Shown in pieces: positions 1 to 6,506 of a stretch of 9,739 nucleotides of DNA. A program made the translations under genes and the position numbers. The stretch is from Alphaproteobacteria bacterium (GTDB taxonomy: Bacteria; Pseudomonadota; Alphaproteobacteria; RF32; CAG-977): NCBI GenBank assembly GCA_017476085.1, contig JAFVEJ010000020.1:1-9739 (forward strand), given 5' to 3'. Numbering within the stretch: position 1 is the first letter of the stretch; each line of letters opens with the position of its first letter. The notes beneath the pieces are model-generated. The model saw only the letters and a list, made by a program, of their open reading frames with translations, did not search any database and was not told where the DNA came from.

Positions 1-572
1 GTGCTTGGGGTGATGTTTGCCGCTCTCGGGTCGATTTCGGTCGCGTGCCGCAACGCTCTGGCAAAAGCTTTAAAGCAGGATTCCGCTATATGATGCGAAT
101 TGTCGCCGTAAAGGTTTTCAATATGAATGGCCGCTTTCAGGTTGTCGACGACGGCGGCGAAAAATTCTTTGAAAACTTCGGTGTCCAATTCCCCTACTTT
201 CTCCGTCGGAAATTTGACGTGCCAGACAAACGCCGTCCGGCCGCTTAAATCAATGACACAGCGGGTCAGCGTTTCATCCATCGGAATGCACGCCGAACCG
301 TATCTGTTCAAGCCTTTCTTGTCGCCCAGAGCCTGCGCAAGAGCTTTGCCAAGTGCGATGCCCGTGTCTTCAATCAGATGATGCGCGTCAACGTGCAGAT
401 CCCCTGTCGCTTTGACGGTCAGGTCGATTAGGCCGTGTCGCGAAAGTTGTTCCAGCATATGATCGAAAAAACCGCATCCGGTCTGAATGTCGTATTCGCC
501 CTGCCCGTCCAAATTCAAGGAAACGGAGATTTGCGTTTCCGTAGTATTTCGTTCTATTTTAGCTTGCCGCAT
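1..572 (-). CDS. hisB: Imidazoleglycerol-phosphate dehydratase, 3' end cut by window edge
   Basis: HisB dehydrates imidazole glycerol phosphate to imidazole acetol phosphate, the sixth step of histidine biosynthesis, in the cytoplasm. Reading the minus strand from the ATG at 572-570 gives 190 residues with no stop before the window edge. Family hallmarks seen are GFFDHML (34-40), the first metal-binding cluster HHLIED (64-69), PMDE (97-100) and the second cluster DNSHHIAE (157-164). The last visible residues, ITPS, match the family's C-terminal PSTKG region, so only a few codons are missing. A ribosome-binding site AAGGAAG lies at 589-583. The gene is divergent from hslV with about 70 bases between them, a neighbourhood familiar from alphaproteobacteria, where hisB usually heads a his cluster (hisH, hisA, hisF) that would lie beyond the left edge. 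The monofunctional length (about 195 aa) excludes the HisB phosphatase fusion of enterics. Confidence 0.96.
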   Translation of the reverse strand, partial: MRQAKIERNTTETQISVSLNLDGQGEYDIQTGCGFFDHMLEQLSRHGLIDLTVKATGDLHVDAHHLIEDTGIALGKALAQALGDKKGLNRYGSACIPMDETLTRCVIDLSGRTAFVWHVKFPTEKVGELDTEVFKEFFAAVVDNLKAAIHIENLYGDNSHHIAESCFKAFARALRHATEIDPRAANITPS

Positions 573-591
573 TGCTTTTTTTCTTCCTTTT

Positions 592-631
592 GGTAAAAAT
601 CTGTTTTAAATCAATCTAACGCAGATTTACC
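592..631. repeat. Imperfect inverted repeat in the hisB/hslV divergent promoter region
   Basis: The arm GGTAAAAATCTG (592-603) pairs with CAGATTTACC (622-631), leaving two unpaired A residues in the left arm and an 18-base spacer. The dyad fills most of the 70-base space between the two divergent starts and ends just before the hslV ribosome-binding site (GAGGAGG, 632-638). It could be an operator or a weak leader hairpin, or chance. No convincing sigma-70 or heat-shock promoter could be assigned here. The only candidate was a TTGGTA at 590-595, without a good -10 partner. Confidence 0.4.
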
Positions 632-642
632 GAGGAGGCAAC

Positions 643-1185
643 ATGGACAATCAAACGCCGTCTTTAAGAGGAACGACAATCCTGTGCGTTCGCAAAAACG
701 ATTCAGTCGTTATTGCGGGGGACGGGCAAGTGACTTTCGGTAATACGGTCTTGAAAAGCAACGCGCGCAAAGTGCGCCGGTTGGGCAACGGCTCTATCAT
801 CGCCGGATTCGCCGGAGCAACCGCGGACGCTTTCACGCTGTTTGAACGGTTGGAGGAAAAAATCGAAAAATTTTCCGGTCAGCTGACCCGCGCTTGCGTC
901 GAATTGGCGAAAGACTGGCGCACCGACCGCTATTTAAGAAAGCTGGAAGCGATGATGATCGTGGCGGACAGGGAAACAACGCTCGTTCTGACCGGAAACG
1001 GTGACGTTCTGGAACCTCAGCACGGCCTGATCGGCATCGGGTCGGGCGGCTCTTACGCGCAGGCGGCGGCTTTGGCATTGATCGACACGGAATTGTCCGC
1101 CGAAGACATTGTCCAAAAAGCGATGAATATCGCCGCAGATATTTGCATCTACACCAATCACAACATTGTTATGGAAAAGCTATGA
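643..1185 (+). CDS. hslV: ATP-dependent protease subunit HslV (ClpQ)
   Basis: HslV is the peptidase of the HslVU (ClpQY) proteasome-like complex; two hexameric rings degrade proteins unfolded and fed in by HslU. The 180-residue product shows the N-terminal-nucleophile protease core. This includes the GTT junction (residues 10-12), GDGQ (26-29), a conserved Lys at 43 (K33 of the mature numbering), [17 protein letters not shown], the IGSGG motif and a C-terminal [11 protein letters not shown]. The catalytic nucleophile should be Thr11, so the first ten residues form a short propeptide that must be removed. This contrasts with E. coli HslV, where only Met precedes the Thr. The start is fixed by a strong GAGGAGG at 632-638, four bases before the ATG. 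The stop overlaps the hslU start (ATGA, 1182-1185), consistent with translational coupling. Expression may be heat-shock responsive in related bacteria, but no such promoter is visible. Confidence 0.97.
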   Translation: MDNQTPSLRGTTILCVRKNDSVVIAGDGQVTFGNTVLKSNARKVRRLGNGSIIAGFAGATADAFTLFERLEEKIEKFSGQLTRACVELAKDWRTDRYLRKLEAMMIVADRETTLVLTGNGDVLEPQHGLIGIGSGGSYAQAAALALIDTELSAEDIVQKAMNIAADICIYTNHNIVMEKL

Positions 1186-2492
1186 GTACGTTTTTTTCTC
1201 CGCGTGAAATCGTTTCCGAACTGGACAGGCATATCGTCGGGCAAACCGAAGCCAAGCGCGCCGTCGCCGTCGCTTTGCGCAACCGGTGGCGCAGACAGCA
1301 GCTTCCCGCCGCTTTGAAAGAGGAAGTCGTTCCTAAAAATATTCTGATGATCGGGCCGACCGGCGTCGGAAAAACGGAAATCGCCCGACGCCTGGCTAAG
1401 TTGGCGCAGGCTCCTTTTATTAAAACGGAAGCGACAAAGTTTACTGAAATCGGTTATGTCGGGCGCGATGTCGAAAGCATTATTCGTGATTTGCTGGAAA
1501 TCTCAATTACGATGACACGCAAAAAAATGCGTAAGGGCGTCCACGTCAAAGCCGAAGAAGCCGCCGAAAAACGTGTTCTTGACGCTCTGGTCGGGCTGAA
1601 CGCGACGGAAGAAACGCGTCAGAAATTCCGCAAAATGTTACGGGAAGGCTCTCTTGATGATAAGGAAATCGAAATCGAAGTGCAGGAAGCGCCAAACAAT
1701 TCCATGCCGACGTTTGATATTCCGGGGATGCCTGGGGCGCAAATGGGTATGATCAGCTTAGGCGATCTGTTGGGCGGCAAAGGAATGTCTTTCCGCAAAA
1801 AGAAAATGACCGTCAAGGATTCCTATGACGTTCTGGTAACGGAAGAAAGCGACAATCTGATCGAACAGGATAAAGTGATTCAGGAAGCGATCGCCAATGT
1901 TGAAAACAACGGTATTGTCTTTATTGACGAGTTTGACAAGATTTGCGGCCGCAGTGAAGGCAAGAATCCCGATGTGTCCCGCGAAGGCGTTCAGCGCGAC
2001 TTGCTTCCGCTGATAGAGGGGACGACGGTAACGACAAAGCACGGAATGGTCAAAACCGACCATATTTTATTTATCACTTCGGGCGCGTTTCATATTTCCA
2101 AACCGTCCGATTTATTGCCTGAATTGCAAGGTCGTCTGCCGATTCGCGTTGAATTGAAGCCTCTGACGAAAGAGGACTTTTACAAAATCCTGTGCGAGCC
2201 GGAAGCCAATCTGATTTTACAATACAAAGAATTGTTGAAAACCGAAAACTTCACATTGGAATTTGAAGACGAAGCAATCAGGGAAATTGCGGCTTTGGCG
2301 GCAGAAGTCAATGAAAACGTTGAAAACATCGGTGCTCGTCGTCTTCATACGATCTTGGAAAAACTGTTGGAGGACATTTCCTTTACTGCTGCTGAACGAC
2401 AAGGAGAAACCGAAATCATCACCAAAGAAAAAGTATTGGAAAAAGTAGGAACTCTGACAAAGACCTCTGATTTATCCAAATTTATTCTGTAA
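1182..2492 (+). CDS. hslU: HslU (ClpY), unfoldase ATPase of the HslVU protease
   Basis: HslU is the AAA+ hexamer that unfolds substrates and threads them into HslV. The 436-residue product is close to the family's usual 435-445. Seen are Walker A GPTGVGKT (58-65), the pore loop GYVG (91-94), an intermediate (I) domain of about residues 110-240 containing the Met/Gly-rich GMPGAQMG segment, Walker B IVFIDEFD (245-252), the [18 protein letters not shown] block, and the C-terminal DLSKFIL tail that inserts into HslV to activate it. I chose the ATG at 1182, which overlaps the hslV stop and gives the family N-terminus [11 protein letters not shown]. An in-frame TTG at 1143 would add 13 residues encoded inside hslV with no homology to the family. 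The ribosome-binding site is weak (GGAAAA, 1173-1178), fitting coupling to hslV. GC content falls along the gene, from about 58% near the start to 35% at its end. A strong terminator follows. Confidence 0.97.
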   Translation: MSTFFSPREIVSELDRHIVGQTEAKRAVAVALRNRWRRQQLPAALKEEVVPKNILMIGPTGVGKTEIARRLAKLAQAPFIKTEATKFTEIGYVGRDVESIIRDLLEISITMTRKKMRKGVHVKAEEAAEKRVLDALVGLNATEETRQKFRKMLREGSLDDKEIEIEVQEAPNNSMPTFDIPGMPGAQMGMISLGDLLGGKGMSFRKKKMTVKDSYDVLVTEESDNLIEQDKVIQEAIANVENNGIVFIDEFDKICGRSEGKNPDVSREGVQRDLLPLIEGTTVTTKHGMVKTDHILFITSGAFHISKPSDLLPELQGRLPIRVELKPLTKEDFYKILCEPEANLILQYKELLKTENFTLEFEDEAIREIAALAAEVNENVENIGARRLHTILEKLLEDISFTAAERQGETEIITKEKVLEKVGTLTKTSDLSKFIL

Positions 2493-2514
2493 AATTTAAA
2501 TGAAAAAAATTTTT

Positions 2515-2558
2515 AACCGAGCTGAGTTTTTTTATTCTCTCTGCTCGGTTTATTTTTT
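2515..2558 (+). terminator. Rho-independent terminator of hslVU
   Basis: A perfect 8-bp stem AACCGAGC (2515-2522) / GCTCGGTT (2543-2550) can extend inward, after a T-T mismatch, by three more pairs (GAG 2524-2526 with CTC 2539-2541). It is followed by the T-rich run TATTTTTT (2551-2558). The hairpin starts 22 bases after the hslU stop and faces the right way to end the hslVU transcript, insulating the rsmG-parAB operon. The left side is also flanked by A/T runs, so it could work weakly in the reverse direction, though no gene converges on it. Confidence 0.88.
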
Positions 2559-2581
2559 ACTTGTTTTGAAGTTTATGGAAA

Positions 2582-2601
2582 TCGTTTCTGTTCCGAAACG
2601 A
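2582..2601. repeat. GTTTC/GAAAC inverted repeat upstream of parS
   Basis: TCGTTTC (2582-2588) and GAAACGA (2595-2601) are perfect 7-bp inverted arms with a 6-base spacer. The arms share the GTTTC/GAAAC core of parS, but the half-site spacing is 6 rather than 4, so canonical ParB recognition is not expected. It could be a separate protein-binding site, or a coincidence in AT-rich DNA. Confidence 0.4.
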
Positions 2602-2666
2602 ATATAAAATATCAAAATAAAATTTACTTTCATTATGCAGTTTTAATTTTTATATCTCTTTTTTTA

Positions 2667-2682
2667 TGTTTCACGTGAAACA
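2667..2682. promoter_or_regulatory. parS: parS centromere-like site, perfect palindrome
   Basis: TGTTTCACGTGAAACA is a perfect 16-bp palindrome identical to the conserved bacterial chromosomal parS consensus recognised by the ParB helix-turn-helix. It lies in the gene-free interval upstream of rsmG-parA-parB, whose product ParB would load here as a CTP-dependent clamp and spread along flanking DNA. ParA then moves the ParB-parS complex to segregate the chromosome. The location fits the usual origin-proximal placement of parS. ParB spreading from here could also affect expression of the adjacent operon, but that is inference. Confidence 0.95.
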
Positions 2683-2724
2683 GTGAAAAACACAGACTGA
2701 AACATAAAATAAAAAATTTTTTTC

Positions 2725-2754
2725 TTGAATTTATCAGAGAATAAAAGTTATTTT
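2725..2754 (+). promoter_or_regulatory. Candidate sigma-70-type promoter for rsmG-parA-parB
   Basis: TTGAAT (2725-2730; four of six match TTGACA) and TATTTT (2749-2754; four of six match TATAAT) are separated by 18 bases and lie about 40 bases upstream of rsmG, between parS and the parS-like dyad. In DNA this AT-rich, such matches are expected by chance, so this is only the best-looking candidate. Confidence 0.3.
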
Positions 2755-2771
2755 AAAAAAATATGAAAAAA

Positions 2772-2787
2772 TGTTTCCTATGAAACA
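2772..2787. promoter_or_regulatory. Degenerate parS-like dyad in the rsmG leader
   Basis: The half-sites TGTTTC (2772-2777) and GAAACA (2782-2787) match parS exactly with the correct 4-base spacing, but the central ACGT is replaced by CTAT (three mismatches in 16). It abuts the rsmG ribosome-binding site (AAAGGG, 2788-2793). In the mRNA the same bases could form a 6-bp hairpin with a 4-base loop right before that site. It may be a weak ParB operator, an mRNA hairpin affecting initiation, or a decayed parS copy. Confidence 0.5.
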
Positions 2788-2799
2788 AAAGGGATGAAA

Positions 2800-3423
2800 A
2801 TGATTACGACAAATCGTGATCGAGTTGTTGAGAGGCTTAAACTATCACAGCCGGTTATTGAAAGGCTCGACAAGTATGTTGAGTTGTTGGAAATCGAACA
2901 GAAAAGAATGAATTTGGTTGGGGCGTCAACGCTTCCAATGGTATGGACGCGGCATATTCTTGATTCTGCACAGTTGTTTCAAAAGTTGTTTCCGTCTGAT
3001 CGGATCATTGTGGATTTGGGCAGCGGCGCCGGTTTTCCGGCATTGGTATTGGCTGCGATGGATACAGAAAAAAAATATGATTTTCATTTGACGGAAAGCG
3101 AAGGAAAAAAAGCTGAATTTTTGAATAAAGTAATAGAAGCGTGTGATCTAAAAGCTGTGGTTCATAATGAGCGGATTGAACAAATGAAAATGTTTGAAGC
3201 CGATGTTGTTACTGCCAGGGCGTTAGCTCCGCTGGATAAGTTGATGAAATACGCTTTTCCTTTTTTTAAGCCGAAAACGCGTTGTCTGTTTATGAAAGGA
3301 GCTAAAGCGCAGGAAGAAATAACAAAGGCATTAAAAAAATACAGCTGTCATATCGAAAAAATACAAAGTATTTCCAGTGATGAAGGAACTATTCTTTTGC
3401 TGTCAGAGGTGAGAAAAAAATGA
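2800..3423 (+). CDS. rsmG: 16S rRNA (guanine527-N7)-methyltransferase RsmG (GidB)
   Basis: RsmG uses S-adenosylmethionine to make m7G527 in the 530 loop of 16S rRNA; its loss gives low-level streptomycin resistance in several bacteria. The 207-residue product has the family N-terminal helix with MNLVG (37-41), the TRHILDSAQL segment (50-59), the SAM-binding loop DLGSGAGFP (72-80), the TARALAPLDKL motif and the MKGAKAQEE segment. Two ATGs six bases apart are possible, 2794 and 2800. I prefer 2800 because the AAAGGG at 2788-2793 has workable spacing to it but directly touches the first ATG; the alternative adds only Met-Lys. The stop overlaps the parA start by four bases. The rsmG-parA-parB order is classic for bacteria, but mnmG, the usual upstream neighbour, is absent; hslU and its terminator precede instead. 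GC content is clearly lower than in hslV. Confidence 0.95.
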   Translation: MITTNRDRVVERLKLSQPVIERLDKYVELLEIEQKRMNLVGASTLPMVWTRHILDSAQLFQKLFPSDRIIVDLGSGAGFPALVLAAMDTEKKYDFHLTESEGKKAEFLNKVIEACDLKAVVHNERIEQMKMFEADVVTARALAPLDKLMKYAFPFFKPKTRCLFMKGAKAQEEITKALKKYSCHIEKIQSISSDEGTILLLSEVRKK

Positions 3424-4211
3424 AGGTAGATCAACAGCCGAAAGTAATTTCTATTTCCAATCAAAAAGGCGGCGTCGGAAAAACAACGACAACCGTTAAT
3501 TTGGCAACGGCTTTGGCAGCCGTTAATAAAAAGGTGTTGGTGTTGGATTTGGATCCGCAAGGGAATGCAACAGTCAGTTTCGGATTGGATCGTCGGAATG
3601 CTCCTAAAAACATGTATCAGGTTTTGATGGGAGAAGAAAAAATTTCTTCGGCGATTGTGTGGACGAAAATCCCGAATTTATCTGTTGTCGCTTCTTCCAA
3701 AGATTTGGCCGGCGCGGATTTTGAATTGTCTCATCGGGACAATCCGCAATTTTTCTTGAAAAAAGCGATTGAAAAAGAATGGCTGACGTATGATTACGTT
3801 TTTATTGATTGTCCGCCGGCTGTCGGTATGCTGACCGTTAATGCTTTGGTTGCTTCCAAATCCGTTATTGTTCCCGTTCAATGCGAATATTTGGCGTTGG
3901 AAGGAGTGGCGGATTTGATGAAAACGATTGATCGGGTAAAAAAGAATTTTAATCCGGCTTTGGAATTACAGGGAATTTTATTGACGATGTATGATGGTCG
4001 TACGGGATTGTCGGAAGTCGTCGCTCAAGACGTGTGCAATTATTTCGGAAACAAAGTTTATAAATCGGTTATTCCCCGCAATGTTCGTGTTTCGGAGGCT
4101 CCTTCACATGGAAAACCGATTTTGCTGTATGATTTTAAAAGCAAAGGAGCACAGGCTTATATTAATTTGGCTAAGGAAGTTTTAAAACAGGAGGCGAAAA
4201 ATGAGTTCTAA
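3420..4211 (+). CDS. parA: Chromosome-partitioning ATPase ParA (Soj)
   Basis: ParA is the nucleoid-binding ATPase whose gradient pulls ParB-parS complexes apart after origin replication. The 263-residue product has the deviant Walker A KGGVGKTT (16-23) with the signature Lys16, the Walker A' segment DLDPQGNAT (43-51) and Walker B VFIDCPP (127-133). These are followed by the family blocks PVQCEYLALEG, LLTMYDGRTGLS and a C-terminal VIPRNVRVSEAPSHGKP. It lacks the extra N-terminal DNA-binding domain of plasmid type Ia ParA, so it is of the short chromosomal Soj type. The ATG overlaps the rsmG stop (ATGA) and is served by GAGGTGA at 3406-3412. Its 3' end overlaps parB by 11 bases. Partners in this window are ParB and the parS at 2667-2682. 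Cell-cycle MipZ-like ATPases share the motifs, but the context and the PSHGKP ending favour ParA. Confidence 0.97.
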   Translation: MKVDQQPKVISISNQKGGVGKTTTTVNLATALAAVNKKVLVLDLDPQGNATVSFGLDRRNAPKNMYQVLMGEEKISSAIVWTKIPNLSVVASSKDLAGADFELSHRDNPQFFLKKAIEKEWLTYDYVFIDCPPAVGMLTVNALVASKSVIVPVQCEYLALEGVADLMKTIDRVKKNFNPALELQGILLTMYDGRTGLSEVVAQDVCNYFGNKVYKSVIPRNVRVSEAPSHGKPILLYDFKSKGAQAYINLAKEVLKQEAKNEF

Positions 4212-5211
4212 AAATCTGGGCCGAGGATTAAACGCTTTATTAGGAGACGAAGAATCCGAAAAAGATACTCAGGGTATCAAAACGATACCGTTGTCTGATT
4301 TGGAACCAAGCCCTTTTCAGCCGCGCCACGTTTTTAATCAGGAAGCTATTAACGATTTAGTCGAATCCATTCGTATCAAAGGCGTTTTGCAGCCCTTGAT
4401 CGTTCGCTTAAAAAACGGTTTTTCTGATAAATATGAAATTGTTGGAGGAGAACGGCGTTGGCGTGCTTCTCAATTGGCTGGTTTAAAAGAAGTTCCTGTT
4501 TTAATTAAGGATTTAACAGATAAAGAAGCTTTGGAAGTTGCCTTGATTGAAAACTTGCAGCGACAGGATTTAAATGCGCTGGAAGAAGCTGAGGGCTATC
4601 GTCGCCTTATGGAAGAATTTTCCAATACACAGGAAGAGTTGGCTTTAGCAGTCGGAAAAAGCCGCAGTCACGTTGCCAATACAATGCGATTGCTCAGTTT
4701 GCCGGAAAAGGTCAAAGTTTTTTTGGAACAGGGGCATTTAACGGCCGGACATGCGCGCGCTTTGTTAACTGCTAAGGATCCGGAAGCGTTAGCTGAAACA
4801 GTTATAGATAAAGGTTTAAATGTTCGCCAAACGGAAAAATTGGTGCAGGGTAGTGTAACCAAGAAAAAACGCGTAACGGCCAAAAAATCGGATAAACAGG
4901 AAGAATGTGATTCTTTAGCGGAAAATTTAGCCCGGATTTTAGGCGTTGAAGTCTTGATCAAACCAAAAGCGGTTGGCGGAGAATTGATTATCTCTTATGA
5001 GACTCTGGAACAATTGGATACATTGATTCGTAAACTCAGTGCTCGTTTGGATAATCATAAAAATACTTCCGCTTCTTCGGAAACGTTGCTGGATGAAGAA
5101 GATGTTATTCAGGCAGAAGATGAGGATATAGGAGAAATTATTTTTGATGATTCTTTTTCAAATGAATTGAATGAAGATATTATCAGTTTGCCGGAGGAAG
5201 AAAATATTTAG
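4201..5211 (+). CDS. parB: Chromosome-partitioning protein ParB (Spo0J), with acidic C-terminal tail
   Basis: ParB binds parS, closes as a CTP-driven clamp, slides along DNA and stimulates ParA ATPase. The 336-residue product shows in order: the N-terminal ParA-stimulating LGRGLNALLG (6-15); the CTP-binding ParB/Srx domain with GERRWR (83-88) and ENLQRQDLN (117-125); a helix-turn-helix around 143-165 (TQEELALAVGKSRSHV); a Lys-rich linker; and the C-terminal dimerisation region ending about residue 283. Beyond it is an unusual 49-residue tail (288-336) with 18 Asp/Glu and no Lys or Arg. Many chromosomal ParBs stop near the dimerisation domain. The start has a strong AGGAGG at 4189-4194 inside the parA 3' end. 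No clear terminator is visible in the 70 bases before the convergent yraN. The plasmid-partition or nucleoid-occlusion homologue Noc is less likely given the perfect parS and parA next door. Confidence 0.97.
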   Translation: MSSKNLGRGLNALLGDEESEKDTQGIKTIPLSDLEPSPFQPRHVFNQEAINDLVESIRIKGVLQPLIVRLKNGFSDKYEIVGGERRWRASQLAGLKEVPVLIKDLTDKEALEVALIENLQRQDLNALEEAEGYRRLMEEFSNTQEELALAVGKSRSHVANTMRLLSLPEKVKVFLEQGHLTAGHARALLTAKDPEALAETVIDKGLNVRQTEKLVQGSVTKKKRVTAKKSDKQEECDSLAENLARILGVEVLIKPKAVGGELIISYETLEQLDTLIRKLSARLDNHKNTSASSETLLDEEDVIQAEDEDIGEIIFDDSFSNELNEDIISLPEEENI

Positions 5212-5281
5212 TTTTAAAATGTGTGTAGAAAAATAAATCATCAGTTTCGCGGATGTATAATTAATAACATTTTGTAATACA

Positions 5282-5668
5282 TTAAGACTCTGTGAATGCG
5301 TTTTTAATATGTTCCGGAAAATGTCCGGAAGATAACAGAATAACATCAAAACGCATTTCTTTATTAATTAAAGCGGGATGAGTCATTAAAAAATATTGAG
5401 CTCCTTTGATACGTCTGGATTGCACCTGTTCATTAACGGCTTCAGCGGCGGATGAAAGGGATTTCCGTTTTTTAACTTCAATAAATATGATGGTATTATG
5501 TTTTTCAGCAATAATATCTATTTCCCCCGCACCGGTTCCTTTGGGCGGTTTGAAATTGCGTTCTAAAATTTTATATCCTTTTAGTTTTAAAAATAAAGCA
5601 GCAAAATTTTCTGCCTTATAACCGTCGATTCTGGCTTGTTTTCCGGTTTCTTTTTTATTTTGATGCAT
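5282..5668 (-). CDS. yraN: YraN family (UPF0102) putative nuclease-fold protein
   Basis: This 128-residue protein belongs to the YraN/UPF0102 family, predicted to have a restriction-endonuclease-like fold related to Holliday-junction resolvases; its cellular role is not established. Seen are the N-terminal helix with GYKAE (16-20), the RNFK segment (37-40), GEIDIIA (48-54) and IEVKKR (63-68). Glu20, Asp51, Glu64 and Lys66 would form the PD-(D/E)xK-like metal site. The ATG at 5668-5666 overlaps the 3' end of rsmI by 14 bases and has no good ribosome-binding site, so translation probably depends on rsmI. The rsmI-yraN pairing is conserved across proteobacteria. Downstream it converges on parB. 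Confidence 0.92.
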   Translation of the reverse strand: MHQNKKETGKQARIDGYKAENFAALFLKLKGYKILERNFKPPKGTGAGEIDIIAEKHNTIIFIEVKKRKSLSSAAEAVNEQVQSRRIKGAQYFLMTHPALINKEMRFDVILLSSGHFPEHIKNAFTES

Positions 5669-6506
5669 TTTTTATTTCAACAGCCATTTGATAAATAGTT
5701 TTTCTGGATTCGCTTGTTGATTGAGAAATCAAGAAAACCGCTTCTTTCACGCTCATTTTTTTTAACGCTTCCGTTAATTGGTTTCTAATTTCATCAAGAG
5801 ATTCCTTTTTTTGTTCCGCAGGTGAAACAACAATGACGATTTCTCCTTTTGGAGGATTATTTTTTTGATAATAAGTCAGTAAATCGGAAAAAGTGCCTCT
5901 GATTGTTTGTTCGAATTTTTTTGTCAGTTCACGAACAACGGCGGCGTAACGATCTCCCAGCACAAAAATCATATCTTTTAAAGTTTCTTCTAATCGTTGC
6001 GGAGACTCATAAAAAATTAATGTCGCGGGAACCTCGGCCAATAAAGCGAGTTCCTTTTTTCTGGCTGTTGTTTTCGGGGGTAAAAATCCTTCAAATAAAA
6101 AACGATGACTGGGTAATCCCGACAGCTGCAAAGCTGTTAAAACGGCAGAAGCTCCGGGAATGGCGGTTACATAAATATTTTGGCTGATGCAATCTTGAAC
6201 CAAACGGTATCCGGGGTCGCTGACAAGTGGCGTTCCCGCGTCTGAAACCAAGGCGATCATTTCACCGTTTCGTAATCGTTCCAATATATAAGGTCTCGCT
6301 TTGTCTGCATTATATTCGTGATAGGCGGTTAATCTCTTTTTTTTAATTCCCAAGAGGTTTAACAGTTTTTGAGTATTTCTTGTATCTTCGCAAGCGATCG
6401 TATCGGCAGCGGTTAAAACTTCTATGGCGCGGGAAGAAATATCTCCCAAATTGCCGATAGGGGTTGCCACAAGGTATAATCCTTTGATAAAACAGGTTTC
6501 AGACAT
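5655..6506 (-). CDS. rsmI: 16S rRNA (cytidine1402-2'-O)-methyltransferase RsmI
   Basis: RsmI 2'-O-methylates C1402 in the decoding centre of 16S rRNA using S-adenosylmethionine. The 283-residue product is a tetrapyrrole-methylase-fold enzyme. It shows GLYLVATPIGNLGDIS (9-24), CEDTRNT (39-45), LVSDAGTPLVSDPG (86-99), the IPGASAVLTALQLSGLP block, FEGFLPPK, FYESPQRL and the RELTKKFE motif, then the small C-terminal helical domain (EALKKMSVKEAVFLIS). I chose the ATG at 6506-6504, which has GGAG at 6515-6512 five bases upstream. An in-frame GTG at 6512 would add only two residues and would place the start inside that GGAG. The gene is divergent from the LppC-like lipoprotein gene and its end overlaps yraN, recalling the rsmI/lpoA/yraN cluster of gammaproteobacteria. 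Confidence 0.96.
   Translation of the reverse strand: MSETCFIKGLYLVATPIGNLGDISSRAIEVLTAADTIACEDTRNTQKLLNLLGIKKKRLTAYHEYNADKARPYILERLRNGEMIALVSDAGTPLVSDPGYRLVQDCISQNIYVTAIPGASAVLTALQLSGLPSHRFLFEGFLPPKTTARKKELALLAEVPATLIFYESPQRLEETLKDMIFVLGDRYAAVVRELTKKFEQTIRGTFSDLLTYYQKNNPPKGEIVIVVSPAEQKKESLDEIRNQLTEALKKMSVKEAVFLISQSTSESRKTIYQMAVEIKNASK

Larger units (their letters stand above)
2493..2793. other. Gene-free AT-rich interval holding terminator, parS and promoter elements
   Basis: No credible gene lies in these 300 bases. The first 65 hold the hslVU terminator. The rest is extremely AT-rich: by direct count only 34 of 190 bases between 2601 and 2790 are G or C. It contains the perfect parS palindrome and two further dyads built on GTTTC/GAAAC cores. 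Together with rsmG-parAB downstream it looks like an origin-proximal partition centromere. I found no cluster of DnaA boxes (TTATCCACA-like), so I do not call it oriC. Confidence 0.7.

Noticed and set aside
45..381. Two overlapping plus-strand open frames of 67 and 84 codons at the left edge.
   Set aside because: They lie antisense to hisB, whose minus-strand frame carries all the family motifs.
590..620. Heat-shock (sigma-32) promoter or CtrA site before hslV.
   Set aside because: No CTTGAA/CCCCAT-type pair is present, and the TTAA at 606-609 has no second TTAA at the spacing CtrA needs.
1143..1181. Upstream TTG start adding 13 residues to HslU.
   Set aside because: The extra residues lie inside hslV and do not resemble the family N-terminus. 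The ATG at 1182 overlapping the hslV stop gives the expected [11 protein letters not shown].
1758..2063. Open frame of 101 codons on the minus strand inside hslU.
   Set aside because: It is fully antisense to the conserved Walker B region of hslU, has no recognisable motifs or ribosome-binding site, and is best explained as a shadow frame.
2493..2793. Possible chromosomal replication origin (oriC).
   Set aside because: The stretch is AT-rich and next to parAB, but no DnaA-box cluster is visible. The nearest match, TTATCCAAA at 2472-2480, is a single one-mismatch copy inside the end of hslU.
5212..5281. Terminator between convergent parB and yraN.
   Set aside because: Only short AT-rich partial repeats such as TTAAT/ATTAA are present, with no stable stem followed by a T tract in either direction.
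5814..5829. Another parS-like sequence inside rsmI (right half GTGAAACA).
   Set aside because: Only the right half-site is intact; five of sixteen positions differ and the left half is not recognisable. It is most simply coding sequence.
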